Shown here one piece after another: positions 8,809 through 16,905 of a stretch of 64,000 nucleotides of DNA. The stretch covers positions 480,300 through 544,299 of the forward strand of contig NZ_JAINFL010000003.1 of the NCBI RefSeq assembly GCF_022458895.1, read 5' to 3'. The notes under the pieces are model-generated. The model was not told the DNA's origin, ran no database searches, and saw only the letters and a program-made list of their open reading frames with translations. Origin of the DNA: Roseihalotalea indica. GTDB taxonomy: Bacteria > Bacteroidota > Bacteroidia > Cytophagales > Cyclobacteriaceae. The position numbers and the translations under genes were made by a program. Positions within the stretch are counted from its first letter, which is position 1, and each line of letters begins with the position of its first letter.

Positions 8809-9804
8809 TTAGCGTTCTATCTGGGAGTGGCGTTGCGCCTGTTTTTTCTTTCGCTTTTGCTCGGAGCTTTCTTCTACATCTTCTCCCATCTGCTGGCTTT
8901 GTTTTCCTAGTTTGAGCAGAGTAAACTCCGGCAGACTGAGCGGCTCGTCTTTTCCTTTTTCTAGAAAGTGATAAGGATTGTTGAGGGGTTTTCCTTGCTG
9001 ATAACCCTGCACCAGGTGATGCAGGCGGAAGAAAAAGCCTTTGCTGTACTGTTGATCGGCTCCGATTTGCTGGACTTTCGCTTCGTCTAGCTTCCAGTGT
9101 CCGGTAAAATACCGGTTCACGTGCGCTACGTTGCCCCGTATACGCTCCCGGTGGCGAAGCTGCTCGGGTGGGGACATCGGGGCGGTAAGCTTGTCAGCCG
9201 TCGTCGTTTTCTGATAGTCAAACAGCTGTTGAAAGGTCTTTCCGTTTTGTATCTGCCAGTCTTTGATGGGAAACCGGCTACGGTAGCTGCGGGGGTTGAG
9301 TCGTAAGGATCGGTCCTGGTTCTGGGCACTGACCAGCACATGAATATGGGTTTGGTAGCCCGGCTTTAGCTGTCCTTTTTCCGGGCCTTTCTTTTCTATC
9401 CGGCTTTGATGGATGGTAGCAAACCAGTGCAAATCCTTTTCAGATAACGTTTTACCCGGATGCCGGGGAAAGTGGAAGTTTTGCGCATAATTTTCCATCG
9501 CTTGCCGAGTGAAGGCTTTCAGCTTATTTGGATCATTGTGGATGTGAGCCACTTCCTCTAACGAAGGTGAAAGCACCAGCGAGTAAAACTTCTCCTGCTG
9601 TTTACGAAGCCCTCGGGCATTCTGATCGATGGCTGCTTGTACTTCTTTGCCGGTGATAGCATCCTGATGTTGGTTGAAGAAGTGCGCGGCATTGGACTGC
9701 TCTTGCATTTCGTGGCCCAGGTAGCTCACTGTTTTCTTGCAGGAGCCTCGATTAGAAAAGACAAACCGGCCGTGCCGGGAAGGGTTAATAATTTTGCTGT
9801 GCAT
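8809..9804 (-). CDS. Relaxase / mobilization protein, DUF5712-like
   Basis: 331 residues. The N-terminus (INPSRHGRFVFSNRGSCKKTV) followed by YLGHE and a QTHIHVLVSAQ segment near 150-160 matches the DUF5712 mobilization family of Bacteroidetes conjugative elements as I remember it. The HIHV pair fits the metal-binding histidines of HUH-like relaxases, which nick the transfer origin and stay attached to the 5' end. The C-terminus is highly charged (KRKKKQAQRHSQ), as expected for DNA contact. It lies between the BfmA-like gene and the coupling protein, the standard mobilization order. The catalytic tyrosine cannot be assigned with certainty. Confidence 0.85.
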   Translation of the reverse strand: MHSKIINPSRHGRFVFSNRGSCKKTVSYLGHEMQEQSNAAHFFNQHQDAITGKEVQAAIDQNARGLRKQQEKFYSLVLSPSLEEVAHIHNDPNKLKAFTRQAMENYAQNFHFPRHPGKTLSEKDLHWFATIHQSRIEKKGPEKGQLKPGYQTHIHVLVSAQNQDRSLRLNPRSYRSRFPIKDWQIQNGKTFQQLFDYQKTTTADKLTAPMSPPEQLRHRERIRGNVAHVNRYFTGHWKLDEAKVQQIGADQQYSKGFFFRLHHLVQGYQQGKPLNNPYHFLEKGKDEPLSLPEFTLLKLGKQSQQMGEDVEESSEQKRKKKQAQRHSQIER

Positions 9805-9828
9805 GGGTTAGGGGATAGGAATTGGGTA

Positions 9829-10275
9829 TTAGGAGTTGGAAGAATCAGTGATGGGTGAATGTGGGGCAAGATTCGTATCCACCTGATCGGCCAGACCGCG
9901 AAGGCGCTGGGCCAGGTACTGCTGATCCTGCTGTTGTAAACGCTCAAACGTGGATGGATCATCCTCGGCTCTCAGTGTGAGTAGATGGTTCGCTGAGACT
10001 TCTCCCAGAATGCGGGCTTTAGCCGCTTCTTGCAACAGGGGTTTTAACAGCTGCTTTTCCTGATGGACCAGGTAGGAAAACAAGCGGTCAATCGCCTGTT
10101 CCAGGATTTTTTTGGTCGTCTCGGGCTGATAGGTAGCCGGGTTCAATTGCCGCTCGGAAAAAAACTGAATAGCCGCTTCTACATATTCTTTATGGGATAG
10201 TTTGAATCGTCCGGCTTCCTGGGTAAGGCAGCGGTGACGCTCATCGGATATATTGACTTTTTTACTGTGATACAT
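9829..10275 (-). CDS. BfmA/BtgA-like mobilization accessory protein
   Basis: 148 residues, soluble and mostly helical. The N-terminal MYHSKKVNISDERHRCL followed by YVEAAIQFF looks like a ribbon-helix-helix DNA-binding fold, as in the BfmA/BtgA family that assists relaxases at oriT. The C-terminal half is glutamine-rich helix. It is the first gene of the mobilization operon, 24 bases before the relaxase. It probably binds the upstream intergenic region (10276-10436), where a short inverted repeat is found. Confidence 0.8.
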   Translation of the reverse strand: MYHSKKVNISDERHRCLTQEAGRFKLSHKEYVEAAIQFFSERQLNPATYQPETTKKILEQAIDRLFSYLVHQEKQLLKPLLQEAAKARILGEVSANHLLTLRAEDDPSTFERLQQQDQQYLAQRLRGLADQVDTNLAPHSPITDSSNS

Positions 10276-10436
10276 GGGGAGGAACTTTTAAAAGTACTTT
10301 GCTAGGCACTGAGTGTTAAGTAATTATAAAACTGCGGTACTACGCATGATCAGCAACTGTTGCTAGATGCTTGAAAATCAGCTGTTTGTATTGGTACTTG
10401 TCATCTTCCTTCTTGCTAACCAACGGTGAGAAATAG
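10276..10436. promoter_or_regulatory. Intergenic region upstream of mobilization operon; candidate oriT
   Basis: The 160 bases before the BfmA-like gene contain an inverted repeat AGCAAC-T-GTTGCT at 10352-10364. oriT usually lies beside the relaxosome genes and carries such repeats, so this is a reasonable candidate. No nick site can be named from sequence alone. Confidence 0.35.
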
Positions 10437-11165
10437 CTACCTGCGCCAGTCGGGAATGGACGGTGGAAAAGCAATCAGGTTACACATTTCCCGCAGGCGC
10501 GAGCGCACCCGCTCGTGATAGCGCTGTTGTAGCTCTTCAGTGGTCAGATTCGTGGTGGCATGGGTCATCATCTTGCGGTGGATGAACTCTTCATAGCGGT
10601 CTTGCAGGATTTCGGCGATCACTTGACAGTCATTGCCAAAGTACTTGGCACTGGGCTCGGCCCCCACATCATCCAGGCAGTAGGTGATGGGCTGCTCGTA
10701 CAGAAGGACGGGGCCGTAGCCTAAATGCTTGATGCGGTAGGACTGACTTCCGTATCGTAACAGTGCGCTATAGCCTTCCCGGGCAAACTGCTGACTGATC
10801 TTCCGACAGGTCATCATCCGAAAGGGCTTATGGGAAAAGAAAGCCTGGCATAGTTTCATCAGGGTGGTTTTCCCGCAGCCTACGGGTCCCATCAGAAACA
10901 AGCCTTTGTCCAGGCGAATACCCTTTACCTGACAGGCTGCCGTATCACCGGAGAAATACGCCAGCAGCGTGCTCACAACAGCTTCGTAGGCAGGTTGAAT
11001 GCTAAAACCGGGTATCTGGCTTTGGGCAAACCGGATGTAGTGGGGAAATACATCTTCTACGTTCATACCCGTGCCTTTAGAGGGGAATGCTGTAGTCTTT
11101 GCTTCGAGAGGATTCTTCTGGGGTTTGAGTGGCATGACGGGTAGGTGATCTTTGAGTGGTTTCAT
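10437..11165 (-). CDS. DnaC/IstB-like AAA+ ATPase of the element replication operon
   Basis: 242 residues with Walker A GPVGCGKTT (about 92-100) and Walker B YCLDDVGAE (about 162-170), the DnaC/IstB helicase-loader pattern. Such proteins load helicase or assist replication initiators on mobile elements. The ATG at 11165 overlaps the upstream HTH gene by 89 bases. An internal ATG at 11066, preceded by AAAGG, would remove the overlap and drop a low-complexity 33-residue leader, so the true start is uncertain. It is the last gene of a four-gene minus-strand operon. Confidence 0.85.
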   Translation of the reverse strand: MKPLKDHLPVMPLKPQKNPLEAKTTAFPSKGTGMNVEDVFPHYIRFAQSQIPGFSIQPAYEAVVSTLLAYFSGDTAACQVKGIRLDKGLFLMGPVGCGKTTLMKLCQAFFSHKPFRMMTCRKISQQFAREGYSALLRYGSQSYRIKHLGYGPVLLYEQPITYCLDDVGAEPSAKYFGNDCQVIAEILQDRYEEFIHRKMMTHATTNLTTEELQQRYHERVRSRLREMCNLIAFPPSIPDWRR

Positions 11166-11880
11166 AGGTTTTCGAGTTTAAAAGCCAGTTACGGGCGGCG
11201 GCCTGCCAGTCCTGCATGGCATGGCGGCCGACCATCCAGCCGTTGGATTGGTAATAATTGATAAAGCGTTGTCCTTGGTCTTGGGCCGTAGATCTATGGG
11301 GACAGATTTCTGTTTGCCCTTGCATGTAGGTGGCTACTTCCTCCAGAGAGGGTGGCTTATCCTTGAGGCAGGCTGACTTCTTGTGAGAGGTAGATGGGAG
11401 GCCATCAGCCGCCTCGTTTCTCTCCTGGCTATCCTCTTTTTTGACTATACCTTTTTGAGAGGATACTTGATCTACTCGATCATTATTATCGATACTAATA
11501 CTAGTAAGGAGTCGGGTCCTGTTCGGCGTCTTTTTTGGAGGATAGCTATCCTCCTTGAGAGAGTGACCTGTACCCGCCCAGGAGGATAGGTCATCCCGTT
11601 TGAGGGGATAGCTCGTTGGATAGATCCGGCGAAGATTTCCTTCGGATGGGGAGATTTCTAACCGGATGTAACCGTGTTCGGAGAGTTGTTGAATCCAGCG
11701 TGATATTGCTTTTCGCTTCACTCCGTACAAGCTGGCAAAGTACTGGTTACTGGCCCAGCAGTACCCCTGCTGGTCACACAGGGCATGAATCTCGCTGTAA
11801 AGCAGTCGAGCATGGGCGGAAAGAGACTGGTCCAGACGGACTGCGGCCGGTAGATTCGTTTGATACGTGGGAATTTTCAT
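11077..11880 (-). CDS. Helix-turn-helix replication-initiation-type protein
   Basis: 267 residues. The first 95 residues form a winged HTH (LSAHARLLYSEIHALC ... YGVKRKAISRWIQQL ... HGYIRLE), typical of DnaD-like or Rep-type initiators on mobile elements. The middle is low complexity and polar. The C-terminal part (about 175-240) has FINYYQSNGWMVG and DWQAAARNWL, a DnaT/DnaD-like segment often present before a DnaC-type ATPase. It overlaps the preceding HTH gene by 4 bases (ATGA), which indicates translational coupling. It probably initiates or restarts element replication with the downstream ATPase. Confidence 0.75.
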   Translation of the reverse strand: MKIPTYQTNLPAAVRLDQSLSAHARLLYSEIHALCDQQGYCWASNQYFASLYGVKRKAISRWIQQLSEHGYIRLEISPSEGNLRRIYPTSYPLKRDDLSSWAGTGHSLKEDSYPPKKTPNRTRLLTSISIDNNDRVDQVSSQKGIVKKEDSQERNEAADGLPSTSHKKSACLKDKPPSLEEVATYMQGQTEICPHRSTAQDQGQRFINYYQSNGWMVGRHAMQDWQAAARNWLLNSKTYETTQRSPTRHATQTPEESSRSKDYSIPL

Positions 11881-12197
11881 GCAATCGTGGGATTGGGGCA
11901 GTGGTTGTTAATCGGGTTTTCTGGGAGTGGTTCCAGGTAGAGCATGCGTTGTTGCCCGGTGCTGTCGTAGCGAACGCGGATCAATTTGGCTTCTTCTAAC
12001 TGGGCAATCCAGGCTTTCACGGTTTTGCGGGTGACCTGGTAGCGCTGGGCAAAGTAAGCGTAGCGTAGGGGACAGTAGCCTTTGCTCTGGCACAGATAAG
12101 CAATCTCGCCGAAGAGCAGTTTGGCGGATGCGGACAGATGCGGACTTTGCCATACAGCTGCCGGAAGTTCAATGGGATAAGCGGACGTTGAACTCAT
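11877..12197 (-). CDS. Small winged-HTH protein, paralogue of the following gene's N-terminal domain
   Basis: 106 residues, nearly all one HTH domain. LSASAKLLFGEIAYLC and YQVTRKTVKAWIAQLEEAKLIRV line up with the N-terminal domain of the 267-residue protein encoded next (LSAHARLLYSEIHALC, YGVKRKAISRWIQQL). It lacks the DnaD/DnaT-like C-terminal part. It overlaps its neighbours by 4 bases on both sides. It may regulate the operon or compete for the same site as its larger paralogue. Confidence 0.75.
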   Translation of the reverse strand: MSSTSAYPIELPAAVWQSPHLSASAKLLFGEIAYLCQSKGYCPLRYAYFAQRYQVTRKTVKAWIAQLEEAKLIRVRYDSTGQQRMLYLEPLPENPINNHCPNPTIA

Positions 12198-12481
12198 GGC
12201 AGCATGGGGTTTACGTTGCTGACCAGGTTTTCTTCCAGTACGCGCTCAATGCCATCCTGAGGGTAGAATAGTATACCACCTATTTTGCTATAGGGCAGCA
12301 CTCCGTTGATGCGAAGCGTTTGCAGGGTACCGGCTGAAATATTGAGCCGGGCGCGTACTTCTGCGGAGCGAAGCCACTGTTGGGCCGGGGGATAGGTTTG
12401 GTCCAGGAGCTCTTTGAGTTCGTCTAGAAGTTCTTCTTTGAAAACCATCAGGTCTTCGGTAGTGACAATGTGGGCAGGCAT
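12194..12481 (-). CDS. Excisionase-like MerR/HTH_17 DNA-binding protein
   Basis: 95 residues. A helical N-terminus leads to WLRSAEVRARLNISAGTL and LPYSKIGGILFYPQDGI, the helix-turn-helix plus beta-hairpin wing of HTH_17/excisionase proteins common in Bacteroidetes ICEs. It is the first gene of the overlapping replication operon, 66 bases from a perfect 16-bp palindrome at 12547-12562. It is a likely recombination directionality factor or operon regulator. Confidence 0.8.
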   Translation of the reverse strand: MPAHIVTTEDLMVFKEELLDELKELLDQTYPPAQQWLRSAEVRARLNISAGTLQTLRINGVLPYSKIGGILFYPQDGIERVLEENLVSNVNPMLP

Positions 12482-12546
12482 GATTCAATGATTTAGGTGA
12501 AACATGCCTCAAAGATGCAGGAAAGAAGAGAGCCAAAACAGTTGCA

Positions 12547-12562
12547 GGGGTTGTACAACCCC
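12547..12562. promoter_or_regulatory. Perfect 16-bp palindrome upstream of the excisionase/replication operon
   Basis: GGGGTTGTACAACCCC reads identically on both strands. It lies 66 bases before the excisionase start. The position and symmetry fit an operator for a dimeric regulator or an excisionase/integrase accessory site. Confidence 0.6.
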
Positions 12563-12666
12563 CTATGTGTAAACTGACAATCAGTACGTTACAAATTTAT
12601 CTTTTTTGTGGAGCCTTATGGGATAATGTGTTGAAAGGCCCTTTTTTGCCTGATTTTGTGCCTGGC

Positions 12667-14154
12667 TTAGAGCTGGTTTAAAAAATTCATCATGGCAATG
12701 ACTTTGTCTTTCAGGGAGGCAATCGTATGGCGGCTGGGGCGATACTGATGATCCCGCAGGGTATTGACCGAGATGCCTTCCTGACTTACCGAATCAAAGA
12801 TCTGGCTAAACTGCCGGTATACATGGGCTTTGGTTTGTTCGGGCAGCACCTCTACTTCAAAAAAGGCCCGGATCAGTAGCGAAAGCTCGGGAACCGACAG
12901 GTTGGTTTTAATACGGGGGGATGCTTCCAACGCAGGCTCAGCGATATCACCCACCTGCTTTAGGTAGGCTATTTCTTCTTCTATCCACCCCAGTAATTGA
13001 GCATGGGCCGTAGGCTGGTTAGGATGATAGCCGGGCGTAGTGTTAAGCGGTAGTTGCCGGTAAACTTTACGGTAACGGTAGAGCAGCTGTAAACGCTCGT
13101 TGATATCCCGGACTGAGGTGATTTCTTCCTGTAAGCGCGAGCTGCACCAGGCAATAAAAGCAGGATCGTTAAAGTTCTGCCGAATCAGTAACCGTTGCAG
13201 TGCTTGCTGATCTACTGATTCTTGTGCTACAAAAGCGTCCAACGCCTTTCGTAACTGCCTTTGATAGCGTCTGGAAATAGAGTTAACAAATTTCCCTGGT
13301 GTATTCCGCGGGATGAGTGCTTTTTTCAAGATCGTTAACAATGCTACGTGAATACCAGCGGTTTGCAAGCTTGCAAGGAGAGTTTCAAGTTGCTGATCTC
13401 TGCCTGAAGAATGTGCGCCAGCATTGATGGTAGGAAGTGCAGGGTCCAGGTAAGGGGAGAAGTGCTGCGCTAGAAAACCCTCCATCTCTTTCAGGCTTTG
13501 CAGAATGGCAAAGTATATATCCGGCAGGGTATATGCCCCGGATGGCAGGCTTTCTAATGGGGTTTCGCTGATCAGTGTCTTTATCAGCTCAGCGTACGTT
13601 AGTAGTGCTCGTTGATTATCCTGTACATACTTTCGGGCTTGCTTGCGGGAAGTGGTTTGATGAACGTGGTCCAGCATGGGTTGCTGAGCCGCCGTGCGCT
13701 GTTCTGTCAGTAAACACTGAAAGAAATGATAGCGCCGCTCAGCAGAAGACAGTGCCTCTAATGGATATCGGGCAAACAGCTCTACGTGCAGGCCCGCTTC
13801 TCCATCCTGCCAGTGATACCATTCCAGGACAGCTTCTTCTGAAAGAGACAGGTGCTCCAGTACCTGCGTAAGCAGGGTCTCACCGGATATATTTTCAGGT
13901 GTTTGCACGGTATGCTTCTTTTCCACAAACGTGGGCATCCGGTGCCTCTCAAGTAAGTAAGCCTGTAAGGACTGTATCGAAGGTGGGTCCGTCTCAGATA
14001 GCGTAAATTGGGCATAGACTTGTTTCACGGCATCCTCGGGGGCTTGGGACAGATAGCGATACCAGGCAAGCTGTTCGGGTGCCTCTAAAGGAAAATACAA
14101 GGGCGCCCAATCCCCTTGCAGCATACGACGGTAAATATCAAAGGTATAGGACAC
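12667..14154 (-). CDS. Unrecognised 495-residue helical protein of the element
   Basis: Soluble and almost entirely helical, with no signal peptide or membrane segment. I recognise no catalytic motif. The last 70 residues (LSLLIRAFFEVEVL ... ISVNTLRDHQYRPSRHTI ... LKDKV) resemble the C-terminal helical pattern found in RteC-type regulators and other regulatory proteins of Bacteroidetes mobile elements, with a conserved S-x-x-x-L-R-x-x-x-Y-x-P core. That similarity is from memory and weak. It stands alone on the minus strand between the replication operon and the membrane protein at 14260. Confidence 0.6.
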   Translation of the reverse strand: MSYTFDIYRRMLQGDWAPLYFPLEAPEQLAWYRYLSQAPEDAVKQVYAQFTLSETDPPSIQSLQAYLLERHRMPTFVEKKHTVQTPENISGETLLTQVLEHLSLSEEAVLEWYHWQDGEAGLHVELFARYPLEALSSAERRYHFFQCLLTEQRTAAQQPMLDHVHQTTSRKQARKYVQDNQRALLTYAELIKTLISETPLESLPSGAYTLPDIYFAILQSLKEMEGFLAQHFSPYLDPALPTINAGAHSSGRDQQLETLLASLQTAGIHVALLTILKKALIPRNTPGKFVNSISRRYQRQLRKALDAFVAQESVDQQALQRLLIRQNFNDPAFIAWCSSRLQEEITSVRDINERLQLLYRYRKVYRQLPLNTTPGYHPNQPTAHAQLLGWIEEEIAYLKQVGDIAEPALEASPRIKTNLSVPELSLLIRAFFEVEVLPEQTKAHVYRQFSQIFDSVSQEGISVNTLRDHQYRPSRHTIASLKDKVIAMMNFLNQL

Positions 14155-14259
14155 GTCTAGGATGTTGTTGGTCGGGCTACCTAATTCAACTTATGTGCCG
14201 AACCAGAACAGATCATCCTGGATGTAATGATTACGAAAGGATTATAGCTGTTAAGCTAT

Positions 14260-15042
14260 CTAGGCTGCTTGGCCGTTTGATGAAGCACCCATGGTTGACT
14301 TCTGCTTACGCTGCCGGATACACTCGGTGCAATCTCGCTTATAGCGGGAAAGTTGTTGATGGCTTTTTGCCTTATGTCCACAGGTCAGGCACATCCGGTT
14401 TTGTGCGACTAGCTGTAGTTCTTCCTGGTGCTTTTGCTGCTGTTTGGAAAGTTGTTGTTGGAGTTTTTCTACGGTTTGCTTGCTTTCGGTAAGATCGGTG
14501 TGTTGCCTACCCAGCTGGGTCTGAAGCGTTGCTTGAGCTTGCCGGGCTGTTTGGAGTTCTTCAGTAAGGTTTTGGGACGTCTGCTGGGCGAGTTGCAATG
14601 CGGTAGTAATCTTTCTTTCTCCCTTTAATTCTTTCCACTTACCGACGAATAGGTAGACAAACAGATAATTGATGACGGCGATGAGCAGACTAAACAGTTG
14701 GCTGACGAAGATGTCTCGGGGAAGTCTTTCCAGGTTCCAGGCATCAAAAAAGAGGGTTGTGATGAAGTAGCCTGCTAGGGCAAAAAGCACGGGAAATGCC
14801 TGGTGAACCAGTTTACGATTAGCGGCAGTGGTCAGAATCGTCAAGTGAATAGCCACCGATAAAAACCAGGCGGCTGCTTCCCGTTGCCATCCATTCATGG
14901 TATCAGGAAGCTGCGTAATCAGTAGTGCCTGGCTTTCGTAGACCAGGTAGGCATACATGGCAAACATGCCGATCATAATAGGAGGTAAGGTAAACAGGCT
15001 GGCAGCAATCTTTTCAAAGAAGGTATGAATATGTTTTTCCAT
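14260..15042 (-). CDS. Membrane protein with coiled coil and C-terminal Cys/His zinc-type motif
   Basis: 260 residues from the ATG at 15042 (MEKHIHTFF); an upstream start at 15114 would add 24 residues that do not look like a signal peptide. Four hydrophobic segments occupy about residues 15-40, 60-75, 82-100 and 110-133. They are followed by a long glutamine-rich coiled coil (about 140-215) and a terminal cluster CLTCGHKAKSHQQL ... DCTEC, a probable zinc-binding CxxC/CxxC module. The layout of membrane anchor, cytoplasmic rod and zinc knuckle suggests tethering of nucleic acid or protein at the membrane. I do not recognise the family. Confidence 0.65.
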   Translation of the reverse strand: MEKHIHTFFEKIAASLFTLPPIMIGMFAMYAYLVYESQALLITQLPDTMNGWQREAAAWFLSVAIHLTILTTAANRKLVHQAFPVLFALAGYFITTLFFDAWNLERLPRDIFVSQLFSLLIAVINYLFVYLFVGKWKELKGERKITTALQLAQQTSQNLTEELQTARQAQATLQTQLGRQHTDLTESKQTVEKLQQQLSKQQQKHQEELQLVAQNRMCLTCGHKAKSHQQLSRYKRDCTECIRQRKQKSTMGASSNGQAA

Positions 15043-15565
15043 AGGCTGGTTGGCAAGGGGGCCGGTTGATAGTGGGAAAGGTAAATCAAAAGCACAGGAA
15101 GCCTCGTGGTGCACAAGTCTCCGTTTTTCCTGAATATGGGTGAACAGTGGCTTTTTACTTTATGGGTATATCAGCATTTTCATCGTTACAAGTGGGGTGA
15201 ACCAATCTATAATTAGAGATACATTCTACGCCTAATATACTAAATATATGCTTAATTATGGTTAAAAATATATAAATATATAGTATGATATACTTAATAT
15301 TTCTTGCTCAAAGCTGTTTTATTGACTTTTAGAGTAGTGTCAGTACCGAGAATTATATAAATAAATATTAAAAATAAACTGAGTTTCCGCATGGGAGACG
15401 TGCCTGTAATGTCTCAGCCCCTGTGGAACAGTAGCTGTCCCACAGGGGCTGTTCCACAAGGGGGCAGTAAAGACAGGAGGGGAGTACAGTCAGAAAGCAG
15501 CAAGCTGGGCCAAGGCATGCGTTTGATCGGTATGACTTCTTACCTGGAAGCCCGTAGAATAGATA
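15043..15565. other. AT-rich intergenic region with a GC-rich nested inverted repeat
   Basis: The first 330 bases are strongly AT-rich. At 15418-15464 a GC-rich block contains CCCCTGTGGAACAG and CTGTTCCACAAGGGG, an inverted repeat with one inserted base, with CTGTCCCACAGGGG nested between the arms. A 66-codon reading frame covering this block (15391-15591) has no features of a real gene. The structure may be a small RNA, a replication or transfer site, or a mobile-element relic. Confidence 0.45.
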
Positions 15566-15931
15566 TTACTCACCGTAAAGCTGCGCGATGAGTTCCTGGT
15601 TTTGGGCTTCCAGCATGGCTACCCGCTGCTCCAGATGTTTGATCCTTAAGGCGGCAAGCCCGCTACTCAGCGAAGGGTGGGGGGCTGCTAGCGAAGGTTC
15701 CTCTAACATCGGCACATCGTCCTTAAAGTAGTAATTAACGTTCACCTGCGGATAGAGGGCAATGATTTCGGCTAGCGTATCATAGCTGGGTTTGACCTGG
15801 CCTTTTTCAATCTTGTAGTACTTATCGGGGCTATTAAGGCCTACTTGTTTGCTTAACTGATAGGCATTGGTGCCCAAGGCTTCCAATACGTCGGCAAATT
15901 TCTGGTGAATATCTTTGGTTGACTCAGCCAT
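15566..15931 (-). CDS. XRE-family HTH transcriptional regulator with coiled-coil tail
   Basis: 121 residues. Residues 8-70 form a Cro/CI-type HTH (ALGTNAYQLSKQVGLN ... KYYKIEKGQVKPSYDTL ... ALYPQVNVNYYF). A proline-rich linker follows, and then a short leucine-heptad coiled coil (LRIKHLEQRVAMLEAQNQEL) likely to mediate dimerization. A perfect inverted repeat at 15955-15972, just upstream of the start, is a likely self-operator. Such regulators usually control the accessory or transfer genes of the element that carries them. Confidence 0.85.
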   Translation of the reverse strand: MAESTKDIHQKFADVLEALGTNAYQLSKQVGLNSPDKYYKIEKGQVKPSYDTLAEIIALYPQVNVNYYFKDDVPMLEEPSLAAPHPSLSSGLAALRIKHLEQRVAMLEAQNQELIAQLYGE

Positions 15932-15954
15932 GACTACGTATAGTTTTCTGCTAT

Positions 15955-15972
15955 ATACGATATTTATCGTAT
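15955..15972. promoter_or_regulatory. Inverted repeat, likely operator of the XRE regulator
   Basis: ATACGATA-TT-TATCGTAT has two perfect 8-base arms and sits 24 bases upstream of the regulator's ATG, where promoter elements are expected. Confidence 0.6.
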
Positions 15973-16033
15973 CTTTCCATAGCCTGTGGTCGGTTTAAAA
16001 TGACTTAGTCATTGAAACTACTACTTTAGATAG

Positions 16034-16056
16034 AAAAAGGAGGACCGAAGTCCTCC
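16034..16056 (-). terminator. Intrinsic terminator after DUF2958/RadC genes
   Basis: Read on the minus strand, GGAGGAC-TTCG-GTCCTCC followed by TTTTT forms a perfect 7-bp stem with a stable tetraloop, 12 bases past the DUF2958 stop. Confidence 0.9.
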
Positions 16057-16067
16057 AATGATCATCG

Positions 16068-16394
16068 TTATTCGCGCTCATCCGGTAATAGTTGTAAGAA
16101 TAGCTCTTGGGCGTTTATAGGGTTGAAGTGAAGATCACGCTCCAGGGGTAAGCCAAACGGTGGTACGCGTATACTTTCCAGTTCGCTACGAAGCACACTG
16201 CCTACTTCACACTCATAGACATCAGCTATACACCATATATAGTCACAATCTTCCGGATCCATATTAATGCAGTACCAGATGCCAAGTCCATAAGGGTTGA
16301 AGATCTTACAGATGACTTGTTGATTGTCCAACTCTCCGCCTAAAGGGTACTGATTGATAAGTTTTTCAATAATTTCACTGGTAAATAATTCCAT
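16068..16394 (-). CDS. DUF2958 family protein
   Basis: 108 residues from the ATG at 16394; the longer frame from 16460 overlaps radC and is less likely. The pattern MELFTSEIIEKLINQYPLG, KIFNPYGLGIWYC and SELESIRVPPFGLPLERD matches the DUF2958 family found on many plasmids and ICEs, usually near ArdC or RadC-like genes. Its biochemical role is not known to me. It follows radC by 44 bases on the same strand and shares its terminator. Confidence 0.8.
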   Translation of the reverse strand: MELFTSEIIEKLINQYPLGGELDNQQVICKIFNPYGLGIWYCINMDPEDCDYIWCIADVYECEVGSVLRSELESIRVPPFGLPLERDLHFNPINAQELFLQLLPDERE

Positions 16395-16437
16395 AATAGT
16401 AACAATAAAAGTTAGGTGAGAAGTAGCTAAATAAGCT

Positions 16438-16905
16438 TTATAAGAGGCCCTCATCCGCAAAGGAGAAGTGGCTCTCGGAGGTGATAATCAGATGATCCAG
16501 AATCGGCAGGTCCAGTACTTTGCCCACTTCTTTCAAGCGGCGGGTTAGTTGGATATCAGCCTGACTTGGCTTCAGATTGCCCGAGGGGTGATTGTGGGCC
16601 AGCACCAGCGAGCTGCTGTTAGTTTTTAGGGCGGCACTAAAGATAATCTTGGGATCAACCACGGTTCCGGCCACACCTCCTACGGAAACAGGTAGGATGC
16701 CCAGCACCTGATTCGCCCGGTTAAGCACCAGCACTTTGAATTCTTCGCGCAGATCAAGCGTATTGAGATCCCAGTTGGCGGAAAAAACGAGGTAAGCATC
16801 TTCGGAGCAGGTGATCTTAGGACGGTAAGCAGATTTGACCTGGTTGCGGTAGCTGATCTGGATTTCAGCTACTTGATTAAAAAGTGTGAGTTGTTGAACA
16901 GGCAT
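16438..16905 (-). CDS. radC: RadC-family JAB/MPN-domain protein
   Basis: 155 residues, the short form seen on mobile elements (only the JAB1/MPN metalloprotease-like domain, no N-terminal helix-hairpin-helix). The metal-binding motif is complete: E55, then H104-N-H106-P-S-G and D117 in HNHPSGNLKPSQAD. Despite its name the family has no proven repair role; the accessory-element versions are often next to anti-restriction genes. Confidence 0.92.
   Translation of the reverse strand: MPVQQLTLFNQVAEIQISYRNQVKSAYRPKITCSEDAYLVFSANWDLNTLDLREEFKVLVLNRANQVLGILPVSVGGVAGTVVDPKIIFSAALKTNSSSLVLAHNHPSGNLKPSQADIQLTRRLKEVGKVLDLPILDHLIITSESHFSFADEGLL

Noticed and set aside
15391..15591. A 66-codon plus-strand frame
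   Set aside because: It is made mostly of the inverted-repeat block, overlaps the XRE gene end and has no recognisable protein features.
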